Source: Tetmemena sp. SeJ-2015
Taxonomy: Eukaryota; Ciliophora; Spirotrichea; Sporadotrichida; Oxytrichidae
DNA: 64,000 nucleotides
Reading direction: 5' to 3'
Assembly: GCA_027382625.1 (NCBI GenBank)
Contig: JAJKFJ010021078.1
Span: forward strand, 1-64,000
Both the position numbers and the translations under genes were made by a program. This document shows, piece after piece, positions 46,022 through 59,014 of the stretch. Position 1 is the first letter of the stretch, and each line of letters begins with the position of its first letter. Under the pieces are notes generated by a model. The model did no database searches, was not told the origin of the DNA, and was given only the letters and a program-made list of their open reading frames with translations.

Positions 46022-48834
46022 ATGAGCGCAATCACAAAGCTTACTCCAAACGGTATCAAGATCATCCAAGAGACTGAGCCTATCCAAAATCTGAACGATC
46101 AGTTCTTCGTTTTTCAGGTAGTTTCAGTAAAAGAGATGAACAACCAAGAGAAAAAGTAACTCAAACTCAAGTAAGTCTAATAGAAGTTTTATTTAAATAT
46201 TGTTCAGAGTTGTGCTTTCCGATGGTACTTCCTCAATCACTTGCATTGTCACGGACACCATCTATTTGATAAATTAATCTAATTTTTATCTTCAATCAGA
46301 TGAGTTAAGTCGTAAGTTTGAAGCATTTAACATTTGGCATTAGAACAACAAGGATTTGACAACATTTTCTATCGTGAGACTTAATGCAAGCAAGATCCAG
46401 AAGAACAAGACTAATGGAATATTGTAAGATCATATCTCTTTATAAGCAACTTTAGTGTTTTTGTATTCCGCCAAGCTCCTCAGATAATCTACACAGGATT
46501 GAAAAGAAAGCTTGGTGCTCCCAAAGACTACTCTCAAAATTTGGAGGCAAACACTTTTGAGGTGGTGGAGTCTGACATCAGAATTCCTATCGTTGAGACA
46601 AACGAGAAGAGAGTCTACAACCCTAATGAGGGTCTAGAAGATCACCCTGATGCTAACTATGGCAATACAGGACTGCAAAATGACAACAGAAATGCTCCTA
46701 GCTCTTTGGGAGATAGACTTGAGAGGATGGACATCAGAAATCAAGGGCAGAATCAGATGTAGCAGAACTATAATCCTCAATAGAGACAAAGCAATCAACA
46801 GCCACAGTACTAAGAGCATGAGAGATAGATGCCTCATTCTTTAGCACCAGCACAGTAGAATGAAAAGAGATTGAGCTCAATCAACGATTAGTATACTCCT
46901 ATCAGGATGCTCAACACTTTCAGTCGAGACTGGAGAATCAAGGCAAGAATCACTTCGCTTTCTGAGCCTAAAAGTTGGAACAACGCTCGAGGAAATGGCA
47001 GCTTCAAAACTTTGAGCTGCTTGACTTTGAGGATGTTGAGATATCTGCGACCTTGTTTAGTGAGGAAGCAATTAAAAAGTTCCAGCCTATTCTCAAAGAG
47101 AACGGTGTCTTCCTCTTCTCAAATGGTTCTGTGCGCATGGCAAACAAACGCTTCACTTCAGCCAAAAACGACTTTTGTCTCAACTTTGACCAAAATGCTG
47201 AAATCTAAGAAATGTACACTAATTATAAAATTTTTAGAAGTTGCCAACGACAAGAGCATCAATTAGATCAGTTATTCCTTTACCCCAATTTCAGAGATTG
47301 AAAACATTCAGCCCAACTCTAAGTTGGATAAAATATTTCATATGCAAATTTAACATACAAATTAACTTGGATGTGATTGGAGTACTCATTGAGGTTATAA
47401 ATTTCTAATTTTTTTAAATATGAAGGTGAGTTAGAGTCAAAACATCAACATGAAAAATGGGCAACAAAAGGAAAAGAGAAACGTCTATCTGGCTGATGAA
47501 AGCGGAAAGAAGATTCTTCTTTCACTATGGGGCAACTTCGCTAATCTCTACGATTATCAAGTAGGATAGGTGCTTGCCATTAAGTATATTATCTTAAGAG
47601 AGCTAGTGTTGCCGACTTTCAGGGCAGAAGTTTAAACTCCCAGGACTCAACCATTGCCATCAATCCCAACGAAAAGAGGACTCATCTTAATTATAATGAA
47701 TTTACTCAGGATTTGTTGAACTGGCAAAGATCTGGAGGATTATCCCAACCTTTGTAATTAAAGTTTTTGTAAAGCTTCTCTGCCGACGTTGGTGGCTCAC
47801 GAGATAACCATCGCTTGCTGAAAGAGATGGCCACCTAGGTCTTAAGTGATCCCAAAGTTATCAACGAAGCTGGAAGCTAGATGAACAAGATTGATCTCCA
47901 GATCAAGAGAATAAGTTATGATGACAACCGTATGTTCTACTAAACTTAAGATATTAGAGGTTTAAAGATAAGTCTATTTCTTTTGAAATAAAGAAATAGT
48001 GATTTACAACGCTTGCCCTACTTGCAAGAAGAAGTGCTTCCAAGACGGATAAGAATTCCGTTGCGAAAACTGTGCAAAGTTTGTCGATGCAAAGGATATA
48101 GCTAATAATTTAATTACAATTAGAAATTGTTTAAAACAATATAAGAGGACGAATGATGCCGGTAGCTGAAGATTCAACCTGGATCTGAATTAATTAGAGA
48201 GAAATTCAAAAATTGATATCAATTTCTCAATTATCATCTCATACCGCACTTCGGCAGGGAGAAATGATACTCCAAACTTCTAATCATTAAAATGCCGACT
48301 CTTATAAACTCATGACTCTTATAACTCTGAACTGAGCGCTCTCATATAAATGTGTTGCAAGAATAATTTTGTGTTGATTTAATGCTCTATCAAATTTCAA
48401 TATAATTTTTAAATTTGAGATAATTAAACTGCAACTGATTTGTTCCTTTTAATAAGTTAATTGTATTTTCAATAAAATTCAGCTGTATTAAAGTGACCTA
48501 CTCTTTCTCGGCCGAAATGATGGACTTCACAGACAGCTACTTCATGAACTTCTTGGCTGAAGCTGGTGAGGTTGTTATGGGATGCCGCTCTGAGTTTGCT
48601 AAGCTCAGAGAAGAGAAAGGTTACTCGGTTGAAGCTATGAGAGAAGTGATTTCAGTGAATGAATTCAAGCCTTTGACTTTGATTGTGAAATCTGCTTTGG
48701 ACACTTATTCTAGCAACAACAATGATGGCGAATAGAAGATGAGACACTCTGGCATCAGAGTTTGGAATAAAGATATCAAGGAAAGCAACATCATGCTTCT
48801 CAGAAGACTAGATCTCTACAGAAACAAGCAATGA
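46022..48834 (+). CDS. RPA1: Replication protein A large subunit (RPA1)
   Basis: Plus-strand gene, ATG 46022 to TGA 48832. RPA binds single-stranded DNA in replication, repair and recombination. The N-terminal domain (MSAITKLTPNGIKIIQETEP) is followed by a Gln/Asn-rich linker, DNA-binding domain A (RDWRIKARITSLSEPKSW, FELLDFEDVEISATLFSEEA, GSVRMANKRFTSAKNDF), domain B (FTPISEIENIQPNSKLDVIG, NVYLADESGKKILLSLWGNF), and domain C with a zinc ribbon ACPTCKKKCFQDGQEFRCEN (Cys pattern C-x2-C-x4-C-x6-C as read). The C-terminal part includes GEVVMGCRSEFAKLREEKGY. A 37-bp intron lies at 46171-46207 and four IESs are resolved. A one-base shift at 46997 (GGCAGCTTC where AAG-Leu is expected) looks like an A-run indel. 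Further inserts lie at about 47950-48000, 48100-48150 and 48180-48490. Confidence 0.93.
47208..47239 (+). other. IES, 28 bp, pointer AGAA
   Basis: Repeats AGAA at 47208-47211 and 47236-47239. Removal joins FDQNAEIQE to VANDKSINQISYSF, the RPA1 domain A-B transition. Confidence 0.8.
47324..47372 (+). other. IES, 43 bp, pointer TTGGAT
   Basis: Repeats TTGGAT at 47324-47329 and 47367-47372. Removal restores NIQPNSKLDVIGVLIE, a hallmark of RPA1 domain B. Confidence 0.85.
47392..47427 (+). other. IES, 32 bp, pointer AGGT
   Basis: Repeats AGGT at 47392-47395 and 47424-47427. Removal joins GVLIEV to SQSQNINMKNGQQKEK in frame. Confidence 0.75.
47580..47598 (+). other. IES, 14 bp, pointer TTAAG
   Basis: Repeats TTAAG at 47580-47584 and 47594-47598. 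Removing 14 bp joins QVGQVLAIK to RASVADFQGRSLN in frame; a 15-bp GT...AG intron would not. Confidence 0.7.
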
Positions 48835-49036
48835 ATTCTTCTCTTTGGCTAATTTATTCTTTTCCCCTTTGACAGATTTTCTAGATTATTTTGCAAATTG
48901 TAGTTTTAAATTTCAAGTAACTTATGTGCTATGCTTAGCTGCTTAATTAGTTTAAAATAACGATAAATATGCTTTGCTACTAAGCAACAATGATCATAAT
49001 AATAACTTTCAGTGAGTGAAAGAGGGTGCTGCTCTC

Positions 49037-49217
49037 TCACTTAATTGCGTTCTATATTGAGTTGTAGGCCCAGTTTGCTAGCTCCTTTGAGTCCTGATCT
49101 GGCTGGTTTTTTACTGCTAGATATATTTCCTCTATAAACTGCTGAAGTAGAGACTGCTTGATCGCAGGACCTAACAAGCCTGACAGATCTCCGATTAGTC
49201 CCAGCATTGATTTTTAA
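49037..49217 (-). CDS. KPNB1: Importin beta, inverted C-terminal MDS
   Basis: Minus-strand segment encoding KSMLGLIGDLSGLLGPAI, then QFIEEIYLAVKNQPDQDSKE and LANWAYNSIQNAIK before TGA at 49037. This is the C-terminal end of importin beta, corresponding to the region that reads AAGLIGDLC in the family. Its outer 9 bp GATTTTTAA (49209-49217) are the inverse of TTAAAAATC at 52234-52242, where the plus-strand part of the gene loses its frame. Joining gives LACDQKSMLGLIGDLSG in frame. So the last MDS is inverted and lies 5' of the gene. Confidence 0.9.
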
Positions 49218-49395
49218 AGTGACTATAATTTGAATTAGGAATCGTTAAATTGCTTACCAGAGTTGGAGAGTATAACTTAGATTGAATTCATATTGGGCTT
49301 ATTTTTGCCCACAGAAGTGAAGTGTTGATGATACAGCAAAGGTAATATTTATTAAACAAAGTTAGACTAATTAAGCTATTTCACACTCATTTATC

Positions 49396-52242
49396 ATGGA
49401 GTTTTACGACGACCTCAAGAATCACCTTACAGACACTCTCAACTCAGGTACTACTCATTTCTTATCTAAGATAACTGCCTGTTAACAAGTGCTTACTTCA
49501 ATCATATAGATGCTAATACCAGAAAGAGTGCAGAGTCATAAATCAGAGTTTACAGAGACCAGGACCCGGTAAGAAATTGATCCAAAGAGAAAGTAAATTA
49601 ATATTTTTAAAAAGATTGGAACAAATCTAGTTTTGACAGATTCTCACTTTCGACTATAGAAAAAGTTCTTGGCTTCTTTGTTGAAAGAGCTAGGCGATGT
49701 CAGTAATCCAGACTCTGTCAGACAGACTGCAGCTATTCTTGCAAAAAATGTGATACAGAACAAGGGATGAGAAATTTAACCTTTTATTTTTAAGGGAGGA
49801 GTAAGTGTAGAAGATTAAAGACAGTAGTTCTACTCTATAATTTCTAGCATTTCCGCAATCAGACTAAAGTAAAATGCAAATCATATTTAATTTGAGTTTA
49901 CTCTGAAAGTTTATCTAATATTTTGATATTAGGACCCTCGCTATCAGGACTTTTGGGTTAACTTAGACTAACAGTTTAAGGAGAATATTAAGCAAGCTCT
50001 CTTATTTATGTACTAAATTATTTTTCTCTGGCTTTGCTTGCTACTCAATCATTGATCGTGAGAAGGCAGGTGTCAATTACGATTGCTCAAATAGCAAAAA
50101 TTGAGATTCCTCGCAGAGAATGGCTGGACTTGATTTCAAATCTGTCCTAAAACTCTACCCATGATCAAATTGATATCAGATGCGCTTCCCTTGAAACTCT
50201 GGGTTTCGTTTGCGAAGAGATCATGTCCTCAGACATCACTCAAGAGCAAAAAGGACAAGTAGTCGCTGCTTTTGTGAAGAACTTCCTTCCTGGGGAACAG
50301 TACTATCAAACTAAACTTTTTAGATATATTACCAATAAGCTCACTGCTTTAATTTAGCTTACTCATCTAGCAGTTAAGGGATTGTTGAATGCAATTCCTC
50401 TTGCAACTCAGAACTTCCAAATGCAAGGAGACAGAGATTTCATCATGCAGAAGATTTTTGAGGTTGCAATTCATCCACAACACGACGTGAGAAATGTGGC
50501 AATGCAGATCATCATTGAGTTGGCTCGTTAAGAGTATGAGAATATTCAATACTACTTTAAGCATATATGTGAACTCACAGCTAATCTTGCTAAGGCCGCA
50601 GATGAAAGCGTTGGTGCTTTGGCAATTGAGTTTTGGACCACTTTGGCAGAAGAGGAACACCATAGAATTAAGAAGAACAAGTTCAAATATGTTTATAGTT
50701 CCTCAAAAACTACATCTCGCAATTATTAAATGCCTCATTATAATACTTATTTCATATTGATAAGTCAAAATGTGGCTAGCAGCTTACCTTGCTTCTCCTT
50801 GAATGCGTTCAAAGAGTTAACATTGAAGATGAGGAGGACGATGATGATTAGTTCGGAGTAGCAATATCTTCAGTATGCTGTTTAGGAGCTATTTCACTAC
50901 TTATTGGAGATGAAATCATGGAGCCAGTTTTAGGCTACGTCAGTCAACACATGCAAAGCTAGAACTGGAAAGCAAGATACTCAGCTCTTCTCGCTCTGGG
51001 TGCAATCACCGAAGGACCCAACAGCTTAAAGTATGCTAGTGTCATTAAGCCTGGCCTTCCAGGTCTGGTACAAATGTTTCAAGACCCCTCCCCAAAGGTT
51101 AGAGAGATTATCTCTTGGGTGATGTCCAAGATTTGCGAGAATCATGCTTCAGTGGTCACAGATCATGCAATTCTTAAGGACTTTATAGGTGTACTATTGA
51201 AAGCTCTTCATGATGTACCTAAAGTATCAATTCAAGTGTGCAAAGCTATTGAATTCCTAGCAAAGTCTACTGCACCCATCAAGAAAAATCAGGCTGAGAC
51301 TCTTTTGACTCCCTATTTCCTCCTCCTTGTGAATGCGTTGATGGAAAATGCTCAGAGATAAGACTATGATGTGTCAACTCAGAATCTTCTTGCCAACAGT
51401 TTTAGTGCTATACACATCATTTGCGAAAATTCAGGAACTAACTCTGACAACGAACTTTTTGGCCTGCTGATGCCTACTCTGTAAATGATTGAGAAGACCT
51501 TAGACAACAATACTTTTGGAGAACATAAGACCATAATTTTCCAAGAAGTACTCTCAGGCCTCTTGCAGATTATTCTTACAAGAGTGGGATTCAAAGTTGA
51601 TGATCAAACAGCCTCTAATATTGTGCAACTCCTCTCGATGATTTTCTAGAACTAAAAGAAGGTTACTGAGAATGGCTTGATAGCCCTGAGTGGACTTATA
51701 AACGGAGTAGCTGATCGTCTGAAGATTGAGGAGTTTGGAAAGTTTGTAGTGTACGCTTTGTAAAGCCCTGATGATGAATGCGTGAGACTAGGATGCGGCA
51801 TCGTGTCTGATCTTGCAAACGCTTTCAATGAGAAGATCACCGGATATTTGACAGATTTTGTTGCACCCTTGGCTAAGATTCTTCAGACCCCTCAAAGCTC
51901 TAGAAAAGCCAAGATTTCTGCTCTCCTCGCTCTCGGAGATTTGGCCATGAATGCTGGCCAAGCTTTCAATAAAGTCTATCTAGTTGACACCATGAAAATT
52001 TTGGCATCTGCTTCATAGCAAAGCTTAATTTTGGTATAAGAAGAGCAAGACTCAGATCTGCATGGATACCTACAAGAGCTTAGAGAAACAGTGATCGAAG
52101 TCTACACTACTCTGATTTAAGGAGTGACAGAGGATGCAGAGTCTTGCCAGTTCATTCTTCAGCAAGCACCTTCTATCATCGATTACATGAGGCAGCTTCA
52201 ATCTAAGCTGTTTTAATTTACTTTGGCTTGTGATTAAAAATC
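49396..52242 (+). CDS. KPNB1: Importin subunit beta (HEAT repeats)
   Basis: Plus-strand main part, ATG 49396 (MEFYDDLKNHLTDTLN). Importin beta carries importin alpha-cargo through nuclear pores and binds Ran-GTP. HEAT helices are clear: SVRQTAAILAKNVIQNK, QVSITIAQIAKIEIPRREWL, DIRCASLETLGFVCEEIMSS, SWKARYSALLALGAITEGPN-type repeat near 50965, KVREIISWVMSKICENHASV, LVPAFNEKITGYLTDFVAPL-type blocks, and DAESCQFILQQAPSIIDYMR. A GT...AG intron follows codon 16 (49447-49511, approximately) and another (GTAAGAA...CTATAG) joins RDQDP to KKFLASLLKEL. Inserts lie near 49770-49930, 50020-50065 and 50690-50770. The frame runs through SKLFQFTLACDQK at 52242, where it must jump to the inverted MDS at 49217. 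Confidence 0.93.
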
Positions 52243-52304
52243 TCTGTGATATTTTACAAAGTAGTTTGATTAGGATTAATCCCTATAAATAATCAAAAAT
52301 AACA

Positions 52305-53748
<1,444 letters not shown>

Positions 53749-53756
<8 letters not shown>

Positions 53757-55374
53757 ATGATATGAAATAAAAGCTATAGATATATATGTATCTGAAAAAT
53801 ATTAACTCTATTAAAGTTCTTTGAAATTATTAAATCTCAATTCTCAACATTAAACATGATATTTGTGCACATATACTTTGGCATGGATAAATTAACTATA
53901 ACTTTAATTTAGCACATTCTATATTGATTTCATAAATACTTTTGCACAATCTGGCTTTATCAACTTGATTTTAGGGTTTTGAGTTATTTCTACAGCTCCT
54001 CATTTAAAAATAATTTTTAGACACGAGTGTCTTGACATATTCCTACACCTTAGCTTCGCATGCATCCCTAGTTTCTATTTCTTCTTCTGCTTCTTTCAGT
54101 CTTTCTTTAAAATCAGCTATAGACTCCTACTGTTATTTGATTGTAGCTTAGCTCTTATCTAAGAGTTACTATTTCTATTCTTATTCGTACTGATAGTGCT
54201 TTCTCTCCCTCTCTATCATTTGCTTGTATACTTGGAGGTTATTATTTTATATGTTGTTATTCTTCTTCTTGTTAAGCTACTTTATATACTGCTCTATTTA
54301 ACTGTATGCAAACCCTCTAATCTCCTAGTATTTCAGCAAGATAAATAAGTAGTTATGAGAGAAAAACAAGATTCGCCTATTTTCCAATTAAACTTCGGCT
54401 AGTCTTTCTTCTAGGAAAGCGGAATAGTTAGTTGTTGTGCCTTAGCCTTATTTAGCCATAAGTTGCTATTAACTAGTTTAGAGAGAGTCTATTTCTCTTT
54501 GCTTTTCCTCTACCTCTTTGACTAATGCATCCTCTCTCTTTTTAAACTCTTATATTAGGTTTAAGTCAGTATTTTGGTTTTCTACTTCGCTCGCATTTAA
54601 AATGATAATGATAATAAATATTATAATAACTTTGAGCATTCTAAATCTGAGGCAGATTAGATTTAATACTCTGACTTCCACTTTTTACATTGACTGCTTC
54701 CTCTTCAAGTTCCTTAAACATATATTAATATCTCTATATTTTAAGTAACTTGTTGCGGTTAAATAGCTTCTTCATCAAAGTTTCTGCTACTAGCAATCTC
54801 TCTTTCAATTGCTCTCTATCCATTTGATCAATGTTTTGAGTTAGAGAACCCGCTTTATTAAAGTTTGAGCTTGTCTAATTACTAAAGAAACTGGTTTGAG
54901 TCATCGAAGGTAGCTGATCTTACTGCAGAGAGCCTTACCCCTTAATAAGAAAATAGAATAGCAGATGTGTTGCTTGCATTTTGATTGTAGAAGGAAGTTG
55001 ATGTGTTTTCCAAAGCCTTGACAGGCCCAAATTTATTAGAAAATGCTGTCTAAGTAGTGGAATACAATTAAAATCATTTAATAAATACGAAGTCTGCTGA
55101 AAGTTAGTAAAGTTAGTTTTCCTAAATTAGTCCTTGGCAACATGTTTGTGGAACTTTATTTCTCACTAAACATTTGCGACTTCAACTCACTCAAGTCCAA
55201 AAGTGCCTTCTCTACTTTGATTTCTTTGTCCTCTCCTTGTGATTGCGGATTATTGTTACTCAAGGAATTAAAGTCAAGTTCTCTCTGAGAAAATTAATTG
55301 TTACCTTTTAAATTGTGTGCAGCTATTTTACTTTCTTTTTTAGTTGCCTAGGTTTTTACAGCAGAGGAATCCAT
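53749..55374 (-). CDS. Coiled-coil protein
   Basis: Minus-strand gene of about 480 codons, ATG 55374 (MDSSAVKTQATKKESKIAAH). A Ser/Asn-rich N-terminus (DKEIKVEKALLDLSELKSQM, TSFFSNQTSSNFNKAGSLTQ) leads to long coiled coil: QMDREQLKERLLVAETLMKK, KREDALVKEVEEKQREIDSL, MIERERKHYQYEQEQKQQLL and DFKERLKEAEEEIETRDACE. Frame changes near 55090, 54960 and 54660-54530 mark inserts or indels. The formal stop at 53749 overlaps the kinase stop on the other strand, but coding quality fades by about 53940, so the true end may lie behind an unrecognised insert. No family beyond coiled coil. Confidence 0.5.
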
Positions 55375-55537
55375 TAAAGACTTAATAAAGTAAAAATAAA
55401 TTATAAAATAGCAGACTTGATGAGTTGAAAATTCCTTTCGTTTCCAAACAAAAATAAATATGGATGAATCAACGATGCGATATCTAATTTAAATTGATAA
55501 CAATGAATTTGTAATAAAATTAATTATATTATTTCTT

Positions 55538-56091
55538 TCATTATAAAGGACTAAATTATCTGCAATTCATGAAATTTGAATCAAATTCCTAATAAAGATC
55601 TTAAATTTTTTTATAACTATAGAAATAAGTGTTTTACAAATTAAATTTAGATATTGCTAGATTTTTCATCAGCCTGTTTTCTTTGAGGATTTTAGGCAGA
55701 TTTTTGCCTTCCCTGCAGAAATCCATTCTTGGAGGTCTTGCTAGCATTCTGAGATTGCTTAGTTTATTGTGAGATGCATATTCGTTTTGTAATTTGAGTT
55801 GATCCTCACTGGGGACGAAGTGATTCTGAGTGAAGTTGTGCGTGTTGTTATTATTCTTGGCTGTTTTAAATCCCCTTTTTTAGCCTTTTAAAATGGACAA
55901 GCTGCTCGTGTACATGTTACTGATCTGATTATGAACGTTTCCTTGATTGCTCAACTGATTCTACAGCTTTCCAACTGCTCTAGACTGCTCGCTCTAGTTT
56001 CTCAGCTGTGAGATAAAAAAATTTAATCTCTTAGTTATAATGAGTATTAGGTATCATGGACGCTATTTTAACTGAAAAGCTAGGGTCTCAT
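55538..56091 (-). CDS. Small unidentified Asn/Gln-rich protein
   Basis: Minus-strand gene of about 170 codons, ATG 56091 (MRPQLFSQNSVHDTQYSLQL) to TGA 55538. After removal of a 29-bp IES it reads RNQSEQSRAVGKLQNQLSNQ, MYTSSLSILKGQKRGFKTAK, QNHFVPSEDQLKLQNEYASH and NLRMLARPPRMDFCREGKNL in one clean frame. The last ~35 codons (after NLAISKFNL) are low-quality and may be untranslated. Basic and helical; family unknown. It is transcribed away from the kinase gene that starts 186 bp to its right. Confidence 0.55.
56000..56031 (-). other. IES, 29 bp, pointer TCT/AGA
   Basis: Repeats TCT at 56000-56002 and 56029-56031. Removal joins HDTQYSLQLR to NQSEQSRAVGKLQ in frame. Confidence 0.6.
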
Positions 56092-56276
56092 TGAAAACTT
56101 TATAACTTATTTTTATATTTTGAAACGAGAAATTATTACGATTGCTCTTATAGGAGATCAGAAGAGATTATAGAAGCGTGAGTGATAAATCGTTCTATTG
56201 ATGCTTACGTCGATTGCTTTTAGCTTAAATTGGGCTTGTTAAATTATAAAACATTATCTCTATTAGAATCACCCTA

Positions 56277-58219
56277 ATGCAAGCAAACCACTCGGGCAGC
56301 ACCAGCTATCTTGTCTCCTGCGATCAAAACCCAAACTCCCTTTCGCAGGGGCAGGCTTACGAGCTACAAAACTATAAGCCTCAAGCTCATTCAAAGCCTG
56401 TCTTTAAAGACAGCGATACTAGTTTAGGCTCACTCTTATCTTCAGATTTCATGGACAAAACCCTAAGTATAGATAAATTAATATTTTTTGCCCTAATTTT
56501 CGACATCAACCACAACGAATACGGGATTTCTGATTCTGGCTCAAGCTCCCAAAGAATTAACTCTATCTAAATTAAACTGATTAAAAGTTATTAACGTCAT
56601 CTTAGTTTTTAAGTTTACTTCTAGCCGAGTGAACTTGGCATCCTTGAGTAGTATAGCATCATAAAGGAGCTCTACAAAGTGTAACTGAGTCCCACAATTG
56701 TTACCCTAGCCTCCCACATCGAAACTAATCAAGTAAGTTCTTTTTACATGAGTATTAAAGCTTTATTCTCACTTTTCGCAGTTTAATACTTCAAAGAGTG
56801 ATTCATATATATTCAAAAAATTAAACTTAAAAGTTAAGATAATATTTCTTAAAATTATTTGGCAATATTCTAATATCTCTCATTACTGAAAATTACCTCT
56901 GAACAATTAAAGCTGGAAAGATTTCTTTATATATGAGAACTCAAACACAATTTCGCGGACTAATAAGTTTCTTTATCTTGTGGATGTGAGATAAGATGCT
57001 TGAGCTAATTTATACAAATAAATGGGAAATCATTTTTACTTTCCTGAAAGGATTCTCAAATTTGACTCCTATTTTTGTGAAACCCTATTTTTCTAATTAA
57101 TTGTGTAGCACGTGATAAAGAAGAGTATAATGAAGGAAAAATTAGTGAGTGACGTCTAAGTCAACTATGCAAGGCAAGAGTGTTCAATCCACTCTGTCCT
57201 CAAGCATGAAAACGTAGTAAACCTGCACAATAAATAATTTTTAATCTCCTTAAAATTAATATGGCTTGAGTTTAGAACTCTACGACTACACAGAAACTGA
57301 TAAGGAATTTGCACTCTTAATGGAGTACTGCAACGATGCCAGTTACTTTGAGGAGAAAATTCAAAATGTAAGTAGACTTTTTATCCTTATAATTTCTAAA
57401 AGGATCCTCTTATTTCCAAATCTCAAAGGTTGCTAGGCGGGTACCTTTTTGAATTTTACAGTTAACTTGATTATCTATCCAACTCTGGCGGATCCTTAAA
57501 TATCCTCTATTAAGGAATGATTCATTTCTTACCAATTATTATAGTAACTCACTCCAATAACAAACCAAGATAAGCTTCAGATGTACGCTAGCGATATCCT
57601 AGAAGGACTAAGCTACCTTCATAACTCAGGCGTTATTCATTCAGACCTCAAACTTCAAAATGCTTTGCTTCACAGACCAGACGAAGAAGATCAGTAGCAA
57701 GGGGAGGCTCCAACTGTTAAGCTTTGCGACTTCGGACTCTCTCATATCATGAGTAATGAGTACGGAGAGGGAAAGGCTCTGATGACCGACAGGTGCGGAA
57801 CTCACGGCTATATCGCTCCTGAAGTTCAGTAGAAGAATTCTATTGTGGGAGCTGAGATCGATATGTGGGCTTTCGGAGTGATGCTTTATGAAATGTGTAC
57901 CGCCTACAACCCCACTAAACTTCAAAATTACAGATATGGTAACTATCTAATCAAACCTTAAAACTTTGTATTGTAAAGATAAATAGTTATCCACTTTGTC
58001 TGCTTTGTATAATTTGAGTTTGTAAATGTGTCTTCTAACATTTTAAAAGTAAAAGAAGTAGAAATTTGTATAGGTTCTGGTCCTATTCCTTTCAGAGAAA
58101 GAGACTGGAAGAAGTAGAACAAGCACATCCAGGATTTGATAAAGCAGTGCCTTGAGATAGACCCCTCCAAGAGAATATCTTCCAGCGACGCTCTGTAACA
58201 CCCCTGGCTATGCGAGTGA
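56277..58219 (+). CDS. Protein kinase, HSD variant
   Basis: Plus-strand gene, ATG 56277 (MQANHSGSTSYLVSCDQNPN) to TGA 58217. After a Ser/Gln-rich N-terminus the kinase domain shows FLYLVDVR (beta-2/3), HSVLKHENVVNLHN, EFALLMEYCNDASYFEEKIQ, LSYLHNSGVIHSDLKLQNAL (HSDLKLQN in place of HRDLKPEN, catalytic Asp kept), KLCDFGLSHI, RCGTHGYIAPEV, AEIDMWAFGVMLYEMCTAYN and CLEIDPSKRISSSDALQHPW. The loss of the Arg in HRD suggests activation that does not depend on activation-loop phosphorylation. A GT...AG intron at 57939-58073 joins QNYRYG to SGPIPFRERDW. Other inserts lie near 56450-56500, 56590-56625, 56735-56950, 57000-57115, 57225-57265 and 57369-57550. Ser/Thr kinase of unassigned group. Confidence 0.88.
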
Positions 58220-59014
58220 TGAGTCTTCATTCATTGACATCCTGATCAATGATAATCTTAAGATATGAACTCAGCTGTCTTAAAATTATAAGTTCTAATT
58301 TATTTTCTATCAATTAATATCAAAGCATTTGTAAGATCCTAAGCACTTGCTCCTATACTATGAACTTAACCAATAAATTCAATATGTCTTTTATTATTAA
58401 TGCAAGTTTTTTTAATTGATTGAATGAATCAAAGAGGGCCCTCACACCAACATCTGATACTTTGGACATTTATAAACCAGGGTAAATCTAAACTATAAGA
58501 GAGAAATCCAAACTCTCATAAACAATTATAAGCCTATGAATTGAATTTTATAGTTCATTCTTGTTTTGTTTATAAATTCCAATAAGTCAAGCCATTAGTT
58601 TGAGAACCTAGAATTCTCATACTGATGAAAAGAAGAGCTTCCCATCTCTTTTAAGAAAGAGGAGGGAGCTATCTCTCTGAGCTTGATTCCTTCATACTAT
58701 TAAAGAACACTGTAAAACTATGTGCAATTAACTTTAACAAGCAAGAAATAATAAGTAAATATGATTTTTAATATTCTTCTTAATGAGAATGTACATAATT
58801 GTAAATATCAAAGATAACAATAGAGGTAATATTAATTAACAGGCAGTGATTGCTCATAGAATATGTTTCTCAAGTGCCTTACAGTATCAATCTTTATCTT
58901 AATTCATATCCAAAAATTTCAACTTAATTCCTTCGATAAATATAAATTATAGACAGTTCTCTCTTCGCTCGATTATTGAATTAAATTTATTGAGAATTTT
59001 AAAATCCTTTATAA
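58220..59014. other. Longest gene-free stretch, with hairpin
   Basis: About 800 bp without a convincing reading frame on either strand. It contains one notable imperfect hairpin at about 58634-58670 (AGCTTCCCATCTCTTT against AAAGAGGAGGGAGCT around a TAAG loop). The rest is AT-rich. It may hold the 3' flank of the kinase chromosome and the 5' flank of the next gene. Confidence 0.5.
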
